Source: DASVTR01 sp036387475 | GTDB lineage: Bacteria > Acidobacteriota > Blastocatellia > Pyrinomonadales > Pyrinomonadaceae | DNA: 64,000 nucleotides | Assembly: GCA_036387475.1 (NCBI GenBank) | Contig: DASVTR010000003.1 | Span: forward strand, 62,001 to 126,000 | Direction: 5' to 3' | Shown: in pieces, positions 1 through 8,590 of the stretch | Numbering within the stretch: position 1 is the first letter of the stretch | Layout of the letters: each line of letters begins with the position of its first letter | The notes under the pieces: generated by a model | What the model saw: only the letters and a program-made list of their open reading frames with translations | Told to the model about the DNA's origin: nothing | Databases searched by the model: none | Position numbers and translations under genes: made by a program

Positions 1-1270
1 CTCCCTGCGGAATGGGGGTCAACAAATTCGCGCGGCCCAACTCGTAAAAGTTGCGCACGTAGTCTGCGCGATACTTCGCGGCCAGCGAGAGCACAGCGCG
101 CGATGCGGCCATCTCCAAATTCATGATGTCGCGCGCTCTCCACACGCCGCCGGGCCAAGGGTCTGGAAAATTCGTCGCGCGGTTAAGCGCCGACAGCATC
201 CCGCGCGCGGTAGATAAGGCTAATTGCTCGCGCGTAACGTTAATGGGCGTCATCAACTTCGCGCTCGCGGCTTCGGAAAGAATGCCTATGGAGTTGTGAT
301 AATAGGGTGCTGTGCGAAAGCCGCCGTGCCACCATGTATCGTACATCGCGTTGGTGATGACGCCCTTGAATCCTGCGGCTTGCAAATCGGCGGCGATCTT
401 GTGGCCCAGTAAACCGACCTGCCTGAGCAGGAGCGGCGCGATGTGCGGATTCGACGGCTCGTAAAAAGGCGGCACGAAGAAGCGCGAGCCTTCGGAGCTT
501 TGCTGGTGTATGTCGTAGACGATTGAGGGAAACCACTCTTTCCAGAAGAGGCGCGTCACCAATCGCGTCTCACGCAAATTGAGCATAAACCAATCGCGGT
601 TGTCGTCATGGCCCGCGTAATGGTGATAAAGTTCGGGCGGGTCTTTGCCTTCATAAGGCGTGCCTAAAGTCTTGCGATACCAATTGGCAACGATGTCTAT
701 GCCGTCAGGGTTGGCCGAAGGAATGAGCAGCAAGATTGTGTTTTGTAGTATCTCGCGCATCGAAGCATCCTGCGCGGAGGCCAATTCGTAAGCAAGCTGC
801 ATTGACATCTGCGAGGCGACAATCTCGTTAGAGTGTATCGAGCAAGAGATGGCGACGACGGCTTTGCCTTCGCGCAACATGCGGTCACGCTCGGCATCAG
901 TATTGATAGTGCGCGGGTCTGCAAGCTTGCGCTGAATCTCTTTATACTTTGACAAATCGCGTATATTCTCAGGCGCGCTGATAAGAGCGACGATGAGGGG
1001 ACGCCCGCGCGTCGTCTCGCCCAAAGTCTGCACCAGCACGCGGTCGCTTGAGAGGTCTAGCCGCGCGAAGTAATTTGTTATCTCACGCCAATCGGCAACG
1101 GTGCGGTCGTCGCCAGGCGTAAAGCCTAGAACGGAACGCGGACTGGGAATCGCAGGATTGCGTTGCGTCGCCGGATTATCAAAAGCATGAGCGGCGACAG
1201 GCATGATTAAGAAAATTGATGCGATGAGAAGCGATAAACAGAGATCGGACACAAACGAATGACGACGCAT
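1..1270 (-). CDS. M14-family zinc carboxypeptidase, secreted (3' end cut by window edge)
   Basis: This minus-strand frame is open from an ATG at 1270 to the left edge, so the C-terminus is missing. The first ~28 residues form a Sec signal peptide (basic start, hydrophobic stretch, then VAAHA). The zinc motif HSNE (HxxE) is encoded near 823-842, followed by a conserved NPDG segment and a later YDIHQQ segment that fits the third zinc ligand. This is the usual layout of M14 metallocarboxypeptidases, predicted to act in the periplasm or outside. The catalytic glutamate further on cannot be confirmed. Its start overlaps the divergent acyltransferase start by 12 bp. The family is clear; the substrate is unknown. 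Confidence 0.85.
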   Translation of the reverse strand, partial: MRRHSFVSDLCLSLLIASIFLIMPVAAHAFDNPATQRNPAIPSPRSVLGFTPGDDRTVADWREITNYFARLDLSSDRVLVQTLGETTRGRPLIVALISAPENIRDLSKYKEIQRKLADPRTINTDAERDRMLREGKAVVAISCSIHSNEIVASQMSMQLAYELASAQDASMREILQNTILLLIPSANPDGIDIVANWYRKTLGTPYEGKDPPELYHHYAGHDDNRDWFMLNLRETRLVTRLFWKEWFPSIVYDIHQQSSEGSRFFVPPFYEPSNPHIAPLLLRQVGLLGHKIAADLQAAGFKGVITNAMYDTWWHGGFRTAPYYHNSIGILSEAASAKLMTPINVTREQLALSTARGMLSALNRATNFPDPWPGGVWRARDIMNLEMAASRAVLSLAAKYRADYVRNFYELGRANLLTPIPQG

Positions 1271-2092
1271 TCCGATAATCCTTCGACTAATATTGTTAAG
1301 CAGGGAGACGCGAGTTCGGCTTCGCGTGCAGTGGAGTCTAACACACGGGGTCGCCCGCGACTGAACGAGCGCCCGCGTCTCATCAATCGCCTGTTTTACT
1401 GGTGGTCGCTCTTCGTGGCGGGCGCGCTGTTGCTCATCTTCGGCCCGCCCGCGATCTTCGCCGCGTGGCTCGCGCGTCGCCGTCATTGGGTTTACCCCTG
1501 GGCCTTGTTCGGCGCGCGGACGTGGCTGCTGCTCTCCGGCGTTAAGGTGCGCGTGCGCGGCCTGGAGCATCTTGATGACAAACAACCCTACGTCTTCATC
1601 TCAAACCATCGCTCATATCTGGACACGGCGGCGCTCTTTTATTACACGGGGCGGCACATCGGCATTCTTGCCAAAAAGGAGTTGTTGAAAGTGCCAATCC
1701 TGGGCTACGGGATGGGCTATGTGAACATCATGGCGATTGACCGACGCAGCCGCGAGAGCGCTATCCGCACAGTGCAGGCGGCAACTGAGCGCATTCACTC
1801 CGGCATCTCTTTCGGCGTCTTCGCAGAGGGCACGCGCGCACGCCCCGGCGAATTGCTGCCCTTCAAGAAGGGCGCGTTCTACATGGCGATTGAAGCCGGT
1901 GTGCCCATCGTGCCCGTTGCGATGAAGAACACAGACGTGTTGATGGGCAAGGGCACGGGCGAGGCGCAGCCGGGAACGATGGAGATGGTGCTCATGCCGC
2001 CCGTCGAGACCGCAGGGCTTTCAAGCGACGACGACGTGAAGCGTTTGATTGATAAAGTCTATAACAGCATCGCTGAAGAACTCGCTAAATAA
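1259..2092 (+). CDS. plsC: 1-acyl-sn-glycerol-3-phosphate acyltransferase (PlsC/LPLAT family)
   Basis: A 277-residue protein with a membrane segment at about 44-70 and the acyltransferase motifs NHRSYLD (H117...D122, the H(X)4D catalytic pair) and EGTR (190-193, phosphate binding). The family transfers an acyl group to lysophosphatidic acid at the inner membrane to make phosphatidic acid. The first ~35 residues are polar and poorly conserved in type, so a later start such as GTG 1331 is possible. The ATG at 1259 has only a weak ribosome site and overlaps the divergent peptidase start. A strong hairpin follows the stop. Family assignment is firm; exact acyl substrate is not. Confidence 0.88.
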   Translation: MTTHSDNPSTNIVKQGDASSASRAVESNTRGRPRLNERPRLINRLFYWWSLFVAGALLLIFGPPAIFAAWLARRRHWVYPWALFGARTWLLLSGVKVRVRGLEHLDDKQPYVFISNHRSYLDTAALFYYTGRHIGILAKKELLKVPILGYGMGYVNIMAIDRRSRESAIRTVQAATERIHSGISFGVFAEGTRARPGELLPFKKGAFYMAIEAGVPIVPVAMKNTDVLMGKGTGEAQPGTMEMVLMPPVETAGLSSDDDVKRLIDKVYNSIAEELAK

Positions 2093-2099
2093 TCAGGCG

Positions 2100-2156
2100 A
2101 AAATAAAAAGGCAGCAGACAGGCAATAAAACCTGTCTGCTGCCTCTTATTTTTTGT
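2100..2156. terminator. Bidirectional intrinsic terminator
   Basis: A 13-bp perfect stem (arms 2110-2122 and 2131-2143, GGCAGCAGACAGG and its complement) encloses an 8-nt loop. A T-rich run follows on the plus side and an A-rich run precedes it, so it can end both plsC and the convergent gene that stops at 2182. Confidence 0.85.
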
Positions 2157-2181
2157 TGCCTTTTAATTTCTATCGAACGTT

Positions 2182-3033
2182 CTAAGGCTTTTTGTTTGGC
2201 GTTGGCGATGGTGAAGGCTTCGGCGTTGAATCTTCGATGCCCGGCCCTTCGTCATCCACCTCTATAATCCTGACATCGGCGCGGCCCGGCTTGAAGTCGG
2301 TGTAGCGGACGCGGATGCGTATGTGCAGAACATCACCGTTGTCGAAGACCAACTCGTCGTCTGCGTAAGAGTAGGTCGGAAACCAGTAGCGACCGTCTAT
2401 CTGCTCTCGATATGTCTCGACGATGGGAAATTTATTGATCTTGGTTTCGGGCACAGCCTTGCCGCGCGATTTGACGATCTGCAAGTCTTTATCGTCTACC
2501 CAGATGCGCCCCTGAAAGAAACGCTCTTTCGTCCGCTTCGGGTCGGGCTTGATTTTCGGCGCAACATCGAAGACGTAGAGGTTCAACTCGTCAATCTTCT
2601 CTTTGCCGACGTAAGTGAAATTGTACTGGTTAATCTTCGACGCTTCGAGCGCGAAGGGATTGATGCCGTTTAGGTCTTCGATGTCTTCTGCCGTCACGCC
2701 GGGGTAAGTCGGTATCGGGAAGAAGGTGATCTTTTCGTAGCGCTTGCCCTCGTTGTCGAAGGTGAAATTTGAGACGCGATGATATTCACCGGCCACCTGT
2801 CCGCCCATCCCTATCTGTTGAATGACGGCGTCGCGCTTGAAAGCGTAGCTGTTGAGCGCTTGGCGAAACTCCGTCTCTTTAGCCGCGAAAGCCCTGATAA
2901 TCTGCTCAACGTCAACCTTTGAAGTCGTCGCCGAGACATTGGTGGGCTGCTGGCCGAAGGCCGCCTGCGTCGCCGCTCCGATTAACAGGAAGAGCATTAG
3001 TAGGGCGCGATTAATCGTCGAAAATCGTTTCAT
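2182..3033 (-). CDS. Secreted protein, possibly LolA-like outer-membrane sorting fold
   Basis: A 283-residue protein. The start at 3033 puts a good Sec signal first (MKRF, hydrophobic core, ending near AAFGQ at ~27); the longer frame upstream would bury this signal. The mature part is rich in beta-type segments such as YVGKEKIDELNLYVFDV and RIWVDDKDLQIV, then a Pro/Ser/Thr tail (TPKPSPSPTP). The alternating 'modifies property, then predicts strand' pattern resembles acidobacterial proteins annotated as outer-membrane lipoprotein-sorting-like, but no decisive motif was seen. It converges on plsC and shares its terminator. Secretion is well supported; function is unknown. Confidence 0.7.
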   Translation of the reverse strand: MKRFSTINRALLMLFLLIGAATQAAFGQQPTNVSATTSKVDVEQIIRAFAAKETEFRQALNSYAFKRDAVIQQIGMGGQVAGEYHRVSNFTFDNEGKRYEKITFFPIPTYPGVTAEDIEDLNGINPFALEASKINQYNFTYVGKEKIDELNLYVFDVAPKIKPDPKRTKERFFQGRIWVDDKDLQIVKSRGKAVPETKINKFPIVETYREQIDGRYWFPTYSYADDELVFDNGDVLHIRIRVRYTDFKPGRADVRIIEVDDEGPGIEDSTPKPSPSPTPNKKP

Positions 3034-3344
3034 CTGATTTTGTTTCTGATAAGCTGGAAAATGTTTAAAACCTGCACAGCCGGGCGGTTTAGGCCGCCAT
3101 AGCCGCCAGTCGAGCGCTGAAGTCATTCAGATGCCGCTCCGCAAGCCTGTGTTGCCACAACAGTATAAGTCTGAAATGCTAAGGCGCAGGGATTGAAAGA
3201 GGAATTCAAATTGAAAATTATTCTTTCGTCCTCCATTCTTGCGCCTTCCGTCTTCCTACTTGCTTTTCTGTGATATACTCACATCCAGCCCGTTATTAAT
3301 GGCCCCTGCTCATTTCAAACATTTTCTGTCCCCACGCGAATCCG
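3034..3344. promoter_or_regulatory. Divergent intergenic region with possible extended -10 promoter
   Basis: This 311-bp gap separates two divergent genes. At 3271-3279 there is TGATATACT, an extended -10 (TG-N-TATACT) reading rightward, about 65 bp before the regulator start at 3345. No good -35 was found at 17 bp. Nothing else was recognised. Confidence 0.35.
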
Positions 3345-6300
3345 ATGGCCCAGATTCCAATAAATCAGGCGCTTCCGGCTGACCTTCTCGTCGGCGCACA
3401 AAGGCATCTTGAGCGCGGAGAATTGGAGAACGCGGAAAATCTGCTGCTGGATTTGATTAAGGAAGACTTTGCTCAGACGGCGAGCGAGCGAATGGTGCGG
3501 GCGCGCGTCATGCTGGCCGAAGTCTACGAGGGGCTGGGACACTACACGGAAGCCGCCGCTCTGCTCGCGCCTTACAACCTGCATGAGCTTAACGAATACC
3601 CGGCTTACCTGCGCGGGCTGCTCCTGTTGGCCTTCGGCTCGCAATCTTATTGGCAAAACGAATTCTCGCGCTCGGTGACGCTGCTCAACCGCGCCCGCGA
3701 ACTTCTCGAACCCTCCGGCGATACAGCCAATCTGGCACGAGCCTATCACTGCTTGGGGCGCACCTACTGGGGACTGGACGAGCAATCCTTAGCCCGCGAG
3801 CAATACGAGTTGGCGATTGAGTGGGGACGCCGGGCGCGCAAGGATCGTGCGCTCGCCATCACTTACATGAACCTCGGCCTCGTCGCGCGACACGAAGGCG
3901 ATCTGGACGAAGCGGGCATGTGTTATCGCCGCGCTCTGCGTTTATTACGCCAGACTAATGATGAAGCCAGCCGCGCACGCCTGCAAAACAATCTGGGCGT
4001 CATGCTGCTCTATCAAGGCAATTTCTACGAAGCCGGAAATTCCCTGCGCCGCGCGTTGGAGCATCTGGTCGGATTTCGCAGCGATGCGCTCGTCGGCCAC
4101 GTCAATAATAATCTGGCCGTCACCTGCATCTACACGGGCGAGTGGGCTGCCGCCGAAAGCCACATTCAGCAGGCTCTGACCATCGCCCGCCAGCGCCAGA
4201 ACAGGCTCGACGAAGGGATTTTTACGGAAACCCTCGGCCTGCTCCGCACTCATCAGGGACGCGTGCATGAAGCCAACGAGTTGCTGCGCTCCGCGCTCGA
4301 TTGCGGCAAGGAAGTCAGTAGCAAGAAACTGGAGACGCAGGCTTATCTCTCACTCTCCAAGCTCTGGCTGGCCGAACGCAACACGCATCTCTCCTTGACC
4401 TACGCGCGCAACGCACGCGATCTTGCGCGCGAGGTTAATGATGAACGTCTGGCGAGCGAAGCCGCGCTGTTGATGATCGAAGGCTACAGGCGCTCTGACA
4501 AGTGGATGCCTGCGGAAGACTGGGTTTCAATCGCGCAAAGTGAGCTTGAGAGTTTGCCTTATCCCTATCTGGACGCCGTTCTGCAACGCAACCTCGCCAG
4601 TTTTATTTCTCGGCGGCGCGACGCCACACGCGGAGAGCGACTCTTCCAGCAAGCCGAAGAAGCCTTTCGCTCGATGAACGCCGCCTATCAGGCCGCGCTG
4701 ACTATCTTCGAGCACGGCGAGAGCCTGGTCAGGCGCGGCGAATACCCTTCAGCACACGAAAGATTCCTTGAATCTGCGAGGCAATTTCGCGCTCTGGGAG
4801 CACTACTCGAAGTGCGGCGTGCCGAGACGGAAGCGCAGCGTGCCTCCGAACGTATGGCCGCGTGGCACATCGTACCCGCGCCCTCCATCAACCTGATTCC
4901 GCCGGACGCCGCTCCGCTCATCATGCAGGTGCTCAACGCCGCCAGCGGGCGCGAACGATTGCTCCGCGAATTGATGTTTGCAGCCAAAAGCGCACTCTCT
5001 GCGGGCGGCGCTGCCGTCTTTGCGGCGGACGACGACGGGCAGCTTTACGCGCAGGCCAGTATTGATTTGGACGAAATAGGCCGCGTGCGCGCGGCCACTG
5101 CCGTCACGCATCATCTATCGGCGGAAAAAGAGAAGGGGCAGGGCCAGCAGGCTGAATCCGGTGTCTCGCTCGGCCTCTTCGCTTCGCCGCGGGGCACGCT
5201 TGTCGAACACTGCCGCACGCTCGCCCCGCGTCGCAACGGCGGCGCTTTCGTCCTTTACTTAGACGCGCCTTCGCCCATCTCTGATCGCCGCGCGGAGATT
5301 CTCGAAGCCTTAGTCGGCTGCGCACGCCTCGCGCTGCAAATGATTGACCTGCGCACGGACATGCGACGCGCACGCCCCTTCAACGCGCTGGCGCTCCCCT
5401 CCGCTACTGGCCTCTTCCCGAATCTTATCGCTACGAGTTTTGCGATGCGCGACGTGCTCTCAAGAATGGAGCGCTTGAAGGATTCGGACGCGACCGTGCT
5501 GGTCTTGGGCGAATCGGGTACGGGCAAGGAGGTAATCGCGCGTGCGCTGCACGAAGAAAGCCCGCGCTGCGACAAAATCTTTCTCCCCTTCAACTGCACC
5601 GCCGCACCGCGCGACCTCGTGGAGAGTCAGCTCTTCGGCCACCGGCGCGGGACGTTTACGGGCGCAATCAACGATCAGCGCGGCATCATTCGCGCAGCCG
5701 AAGGCGGGACGCTCTTTCTGGACGAAATCGGCGACCTCTCGCTTGAAATTCAACCCAAGCTCCTGCGCTTTCTGCAAGGCGGTGAGATTATGCCTTTGGG
5801 CGAAGCCCCGCGCAAAGTCAATGTCCGGGTCATCGCCGCCACCAACCGTGATCTTGAAAGGGAAGTGCGCGAGGGACGTTTTCGTGAAGACCTCTTCTAC
5901 CGTCTCAACACGTTCGTCATCAAAGTTCCCCCTTTGCGCGAACGCCCCGAAGACATTCCGCTCCTGGCCTCTTATTATTTCGAAGAAACCTGTCAGCGCA
6001 ACAACCGCCAGCTTGCAGGCATCACGCCGGAAGCGATGGGTTACCTGACGCGTTACGCCTGGCCGGGCAATGTGCGGCAACTTCGCAGCGAGATAGAGCG
6101 AATCGTCGTCTTCGCCGAAGACGGCCAGTCGGTCGGAGCCGAATCGCTCTCCCCAGACATCCTGCGCGCGACCGATGCCTCCTCGCCCGTCCGCTTCCAG
6201 CTTGATTTTAGCCGTCCGATCAATTTCAAAGAGATTATGCTGAATATTGAACGGCAGTTGCTGGCGGAAGCGCTGGCCCGCCACAGCGGAAATATGACGC

Positions 6301-6407
6301 GCGCGGCGGAACAACTGGGCTTGCGTCGCCAAACGCTCAATTACAAGCTCGGTCGGTTCGACATCGGCCACCCGACCCTCAATAGCATGGACGAAGAAGA
6401 AGGCTGA
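3345..6407 (+). CDS. TPR - GAF-like - sigma-54 AAA+ activator with Fis-type HTH
   Basis: A 1020-residue bacterial enhancer-binding protein. Residues ~1-520 are tandem TPR repeats, a protein- or peptide-binding scaffold. About 540-690 resembles a GAF sensor. About 695-930 is the sigma-54 AAA+ domain with Walker A GESGTGKE (~721), a GAFTGA loop read here as GTFTGA (769-774), Walker B TLFLDEIGD and the VRVIAATNRDL sensor motif. The C-terminus (~970-1010) is a Fis-type helix-turn-helix (AAEQLGLRRQTLNYKL). Such proteins hydrolyse ATP to open sigma-54 promoters. No receiver domain is present, so input probably comes through the TPR or GAF part. The alanine-to-threonine change keeps the essential F and T. 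A candidate -24/-12 promoter, a small secreted protein and a decayed AAA protein lie just downstream. Confidence 0.93.
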   Translation: MAQIPINQALPADLLVGAQRHLERGELENAENLLLDLIKEDFAQTASERMVRARVMLAEVYEGLGHYTEAAALLAPYNLHELNEYPAYLRGLLLLAFGSQSYWQNEFSRSVTLLNRARELLEPSGDTANLARAYHCLGRTYWGLDEQSLAREQYELAIEWGRRARKDRALAITYMNLGLVARHEGDLDEAGMCYRRALRLLRQTNDEASRARLQNNLGVMLLYQGNFYEAGNSLRRALEHLVGFRSDALVGHVNNNLAVTCIYTGEWAAAESHIQQALTIARQRQNRLDEGIFTETLGLLRTHQGRVHEANELLRSALDCGKEVSSKKLETQAYLSLSKLWLAERNTHLSLTYARNARDLAREVNDERLASEAALLMIEGYRRSDKWMPAEDWVSIAQSELESLPYPYLDAVLQRNLASFISRRRDATRGERLFQQAEEAFRSMNAAYQAALTIFEHGESLVRRGEYPSAHERFLESARQFRALGALLEVRRAETEAQRASERMAAWHIVPAPSINLIPPDAAPLIMQVLNAASGRERLLRELMFAAKSALSAGGAAVFAADDDGQLYAQASIDLDEIGRVRAATAVTHHLSAEKEKGQGQQAESGVSLGLFASPRGTLVEHCRTLAPRRNGGAFVLYLDAPSPISDRRAEILEALVGCARLALQMIDLRTDMRRARPFNALALPSATGLFPNLIATSFAMRDVLSRMERLKDSDATVLVLGESGTGKEVIARALHEESPRCDKIFLPFNCTAAPRDLVESQLFGHRRGTFTGAINDQRGIIRAAEGGTLFLDEIGDLSLEIQPKLLRFLQGGEIMPLGEAPRKVNVRVIAATNRDLEREVREGRFREDLFYRLNTFVIKVPPLRERPEDIPLLASYYFEETCQRNNRQLAGITPEAMGYLTRYAWPGNVRQLRSEIERIVVFAEDGQSVGAESLSPDILRATDASSPVRFQLDFSRPINFKEIMLNIERQLLAEALARHSGNMTRAAEQLGLRRQTLNYKLGRFDIGHPTLNSMDEEEG

Positions 6408-6765
6408 AAGACAGCCGAAGAAAATACTGCCTTAAATCGTACTTATATTGCAAAATTTTTTGCACCTTCCCGCAAAATCTCGCTCGCGCCGGTTAAATAT
6501 CATGAGAAGGGCGTTTAACCCTCCTTCCCATCTGTCCATGCCGCTCACATCCCGCAAAATTTCTGTCGGTTAAGCTAGCGGACTCCCGCCTCCGACGCAT
6601 TGGAAACCTTGATTTTATACCCAATTCGTCGCCTATTATGGCATTCCGCAGCCGTGGCACAGCCATTGTTAAGGAGAGTCAAGAGGCAGGGCAGTTGTTC
6701 TTTGACTCGTCAGGCGCGACCCGACTGATCTGAAATTAAAAAGGTAACTTTAGAGGGGACAGAAA
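6408..6765. promoter_or_regulatory. Intergenic region with palindrome (possible activator site)
   Basis: This 358-bp gap follows the sigma-54 activator. At 6449-6464 lies a 7-2-7 palindrome (TGCAAAATTTTTTGCA), about 190-205 bp upstream of the candidate -24/-12 promoter, a distance usual for enhancer sites. It could equally be a weak terminator. No gene was found here. Confidence 0.35.
6655..6670 (+). promoter_or_regulatory. Candidate sigma-54 (-24/-12) promoter
   Basis: TGGCAC-N5-TTGTT matches the -24/-12 consensus TGGCACG-N4-TTGCW except for T instead of C in the -12 element and A after the -24 box. The two G anchors are exactly 12 bp apart (6656 and 6668). It lies 96 bp before the small secreted protein and 248 bp after a sigma-54 activator gene. 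Confidence 0.5.
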
Positions 6766-7008
6766 ATGTACAGAATGAAAAGAATTGTCGCAATTGCTTT
6801 ATTGATGTTGGCGGTCGGTGTAGGAACGCCACAAGTCTTCGCCGAGGGGGCGACGGAGACTTCCGGATTTGCTCAAAATTTAACTGGCCCGTCGGAAACA
6901 CCTGGACGGACGGGCACGGCTCAATCTACGGATGAGGAAGGGCCGTCGGAAACTCCCGGCTTCTTCGAAGATGTTCTTATTTATCTCGCTTCGACCTTGA
7001 TAATGTGA
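6766..7008 (+). CDS. Small secreted protein with repeated GPSETPG motifs
   Basis: An 80-residue protein. Residues 1-26 are a Sec signal (basic MYRMKR, hydrophobic core, VFA before the predicted cut). The mature ~54 residues carry three related motifs, GATETSGF (28-35), GPSETPGR (41-48) and GPSETPGF (59-66), then a short hydrophobic tail (VLIYLASTLIM). A ribosome site GAGGGG sits 7 nt before the ATG. Its stop overlaps the next start as TGATG, so the two are probably co-translated. I do not recognise a family. It could be a precursor of short peptides (signal or bacteriocin-like) or a small envelope protein. It lacks the PEP-CTERM layout. Confidence 0.7.
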   Translation: MYRMKRIVAIALLMLAVGVGTPQVFAEGATETSGFAQNLTGPSETPGRTGTAQSTDEEGPSETPGFFEDVLIYLASTLIM

Positions 7009-7616
7009 TGAGAAACAACGTAACAGGGCTGGCTGAGTGGAAAGCCGATACTGCACAGCTTCAATCCTCATATCGGCGACTGGTGGCCTCCCGGCTTCCC
7101 GTGAATCTCCATAGCGCGACAGCGCTCTTGCAACGTCAAGCGGCCACGTTGCTACACGGGATAGCAGAGGGAAAAGGCTCGTGGGAGGAGCTTGATGGTA
7201 GCCAGTTGGCCGATGATGAGCGCGGCGACCGCACTTCGCTCCATCTGGGCGGAGCGACAGGCGGCGTCGCGCTCACATACCCGCCGGGCTGCGGCCTGTT
7301 GGCCGCAGCCGGGACGGGGACGCTCTTTCTGACGAACATCGAAAAGATGACGCGGGCGGCGCAAAACGTCCTTTGCCGGATCGTTGAGACGGGACGCTAC
7401 ACGCCGGTCGGGGACCCGTATCCGCGTCCCATCAACTGCCGCATCATCGTTGCGACAAAGCGACCGCTGGCGGTGCTGGCACGCAACTTTTTAATTGAAT
7501 GGAGACTGGCAGCCGCGTTGGGCCACGTCAGCCTCCGCGCCGAGAGCATCATCGGCGCGCTTGAGACAAGAGACTTGCTGAAGCATCACCCCAGCAGCCT
7601 TGCCGCCGCGAGCTAA
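7008..7616 (+). CDS. Degenerate sigma-54 AAA-like protein lacking ATPase motifs
   Basis: A 202-residue protein starting at ATG 7008, inside the TGA of the previous gene (GTG 7005 is also possible). Residues ~100-170 align by eye with the Walker B to sensor region of sigma-54 activators: TGTLFLTNIE replaces TLFLDEIG, and CRIIVATKRP replaces VRVIAATNRD. No P-loop, no GAFTGA loop, no arginine-finger pattern and no HTH is visible, and the Walker B acids are lost (DE to TN). It cannot be an active ATPase as read. It may be a decoy or partner of the 3345-6407 activator, or a decaying paralogue that is still open over 202 codons. Confidence 0.65.
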   Translation: MRNNVTGLAEWKADTAQLQSSYRRLVASRLPVNLHSATALLQRQAATLLHGIAEGKGSWEELDGSQLADDERGDRTSLHLGGATGGVALTYPPGCGLLAAAGTGTLFLTNIEKMTRAAQNVLCRIVETGRYTPVGDPYPRPINCRIIVATKRPLAVLARNFLIEWRLAAALGHVSLRAESIIGALETRDLLKHHPSSLAAAS

Positions 7617-7640
7617 AAGGCTCTGGGCAAAGCAAAGGGC

Positions 7641-7673
7641 GACGCCTGCCGGTCAGTGGGAGCGGCAGGCGTC
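7641..7673. terminator. Hairpin between convergent genes
   Basis: Perfect 10-bp GC-rich stem (GACGCCTGCC at 7641-7650, complement at 7664-7673) with a 13-nt loop. It lies between the AAA-like gene and mqnD, which converge. The following run is only AAATAATTT, so termination strength is uncertain. Confidence 0.6.
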
Positions 7674-7710
7674 AAATAATTTCCGTTTGACTACATGAAG
7701 GGCGGCTCTT

Positions 7711-8559
7711 CTAGCCGACGAAATCAACTTCAACACGATGTGGGATAATCCCGCGCTCGAATCCTTCGGCCAAGAGCCGTCGTACGGCTTCGCGTCCGCG
7801 ATCCGTGTAGTCGAGCGTCAACTCGTTGACCCACATCGCGACAAAACGGTCAGCCAGATGCGGGTCCATCTCGCGCGCAAACTGCATCGCATACTGTAGT
7901 GCGTCTTCACGATGTTCGAGCGAGTAGCGTATGCTTTCGCGGAGAAAGTGGGAAACCTTATGCATCAGGCCCATGCCCAGGTCGCGCCGGATTGCGTTGC
8001 CGCCCATCGGCAGCGGCAATCCCGTCCGCTCGTGCCACCACTCGCCCAAATCCAGGACCTTGTGCAGCCCCTTTGACTCGTAGAAAAGCTGGCCCTCATG
8101 AATCAGTAGCCCTGCGTCGCAACGCCCCTCTTGCACCGCCTCGATAATTTGATCGAAGGGCACGACTTCATATTCGAAGTCGGAATCGAAAATGCGTAGA
8201 GCCAGAAAGGCGCTCGTCAGCGTTCCAGGCACGGCGACTTTCAATTCCGAAACTTTATCCGGCGAGACGGGTTCGCGCGCGACGACGATAGGGCCGTAAT
8301 TATCGCCGATGCTCGCTCCGTGCGGAAGCAATGCGTACTTGTCTGCGACGTAGGCGTAAGCATGAAAGCTGATGGCCGTCACGTCATACTTGCCGCGCAT
8401 AGCTTTTTCGTTGAGGCTTTGAATGTCTTCGAGGACGTGCGTGAAATGGACATCCCCGGTGTCGAGCTTGTTGGTTGCCAGGGCATAGAACATAAACGCG
8501 TCGTCGGAATCCGGCGAATGCGCAACGTTGATGGTTTGTGTTTCGGTTGCAGGAGTCAT
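7711..8559 (-). CDS. mqnD: 1,4-dihydroxy-6-naphthoate synthase (menaquinone, futalosine pathway)
   Basis: A 282-residue protein with the family's N-terminal signature AHSPDSDDAFMFYAL and later segments typical of this periplasmic-binding-protein fold (AVPGTLTSAFLALRI, CDAGLLIHEGQ, PLPMGGNAIRRDL). MqnD converts cyclic dehypoxanthine futalosine to 1,4-dihydroxy-6-naphthoate in the cytoplasm. The ATG at 8559 is chosen because homologues begin close to the HSPDSDD motif. The upstream extension would run into the neighbouring gene. It is the last gene of a minus-strand group with mqnE and prenyltransferase/UbiX-type genes, which supports the pathway call. Confidence 0.92.
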   Translation of the reverse strand: MTPATETQTINVAHSPDSDDAFMFYALATNKLDTGDVHFTHVLEDIQSLNEKAMRGKYDVTAISFHAYAYVADKYALLPHGASIGDNYGPIVVAREPVSPDKVSELKVAVPGTLTSAFLALRIFDSDFEYEVVPFDQIIEAVQEGRCDAGLLIHEGQLFYESKGLHKVLDLGEWWHERTGLPLPMGGNAIRRDLGMGLMHKVSHFLRESIRYSLEHREDALQYAMQFAREMDPHLADRFVAMWVNELTLDYTDRGREAVRRLLAEGFERGIIPHRVEVDFVG

Positions 8560-8590
8560 AATCCACTTGTTAATCGAAATGTGAGAGAAG

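Noticed and set aside
3246..3280. Full sigma-70 promoter with -35
   Set aside because: Only an extended -10 was found; no -35 at normal spacing.
6766..7008. PEP-CTERM substrate reading of the small secreted protein
   Set aside because: It has a short hydrophobic tail but no PEP motif or Arg-rich end.
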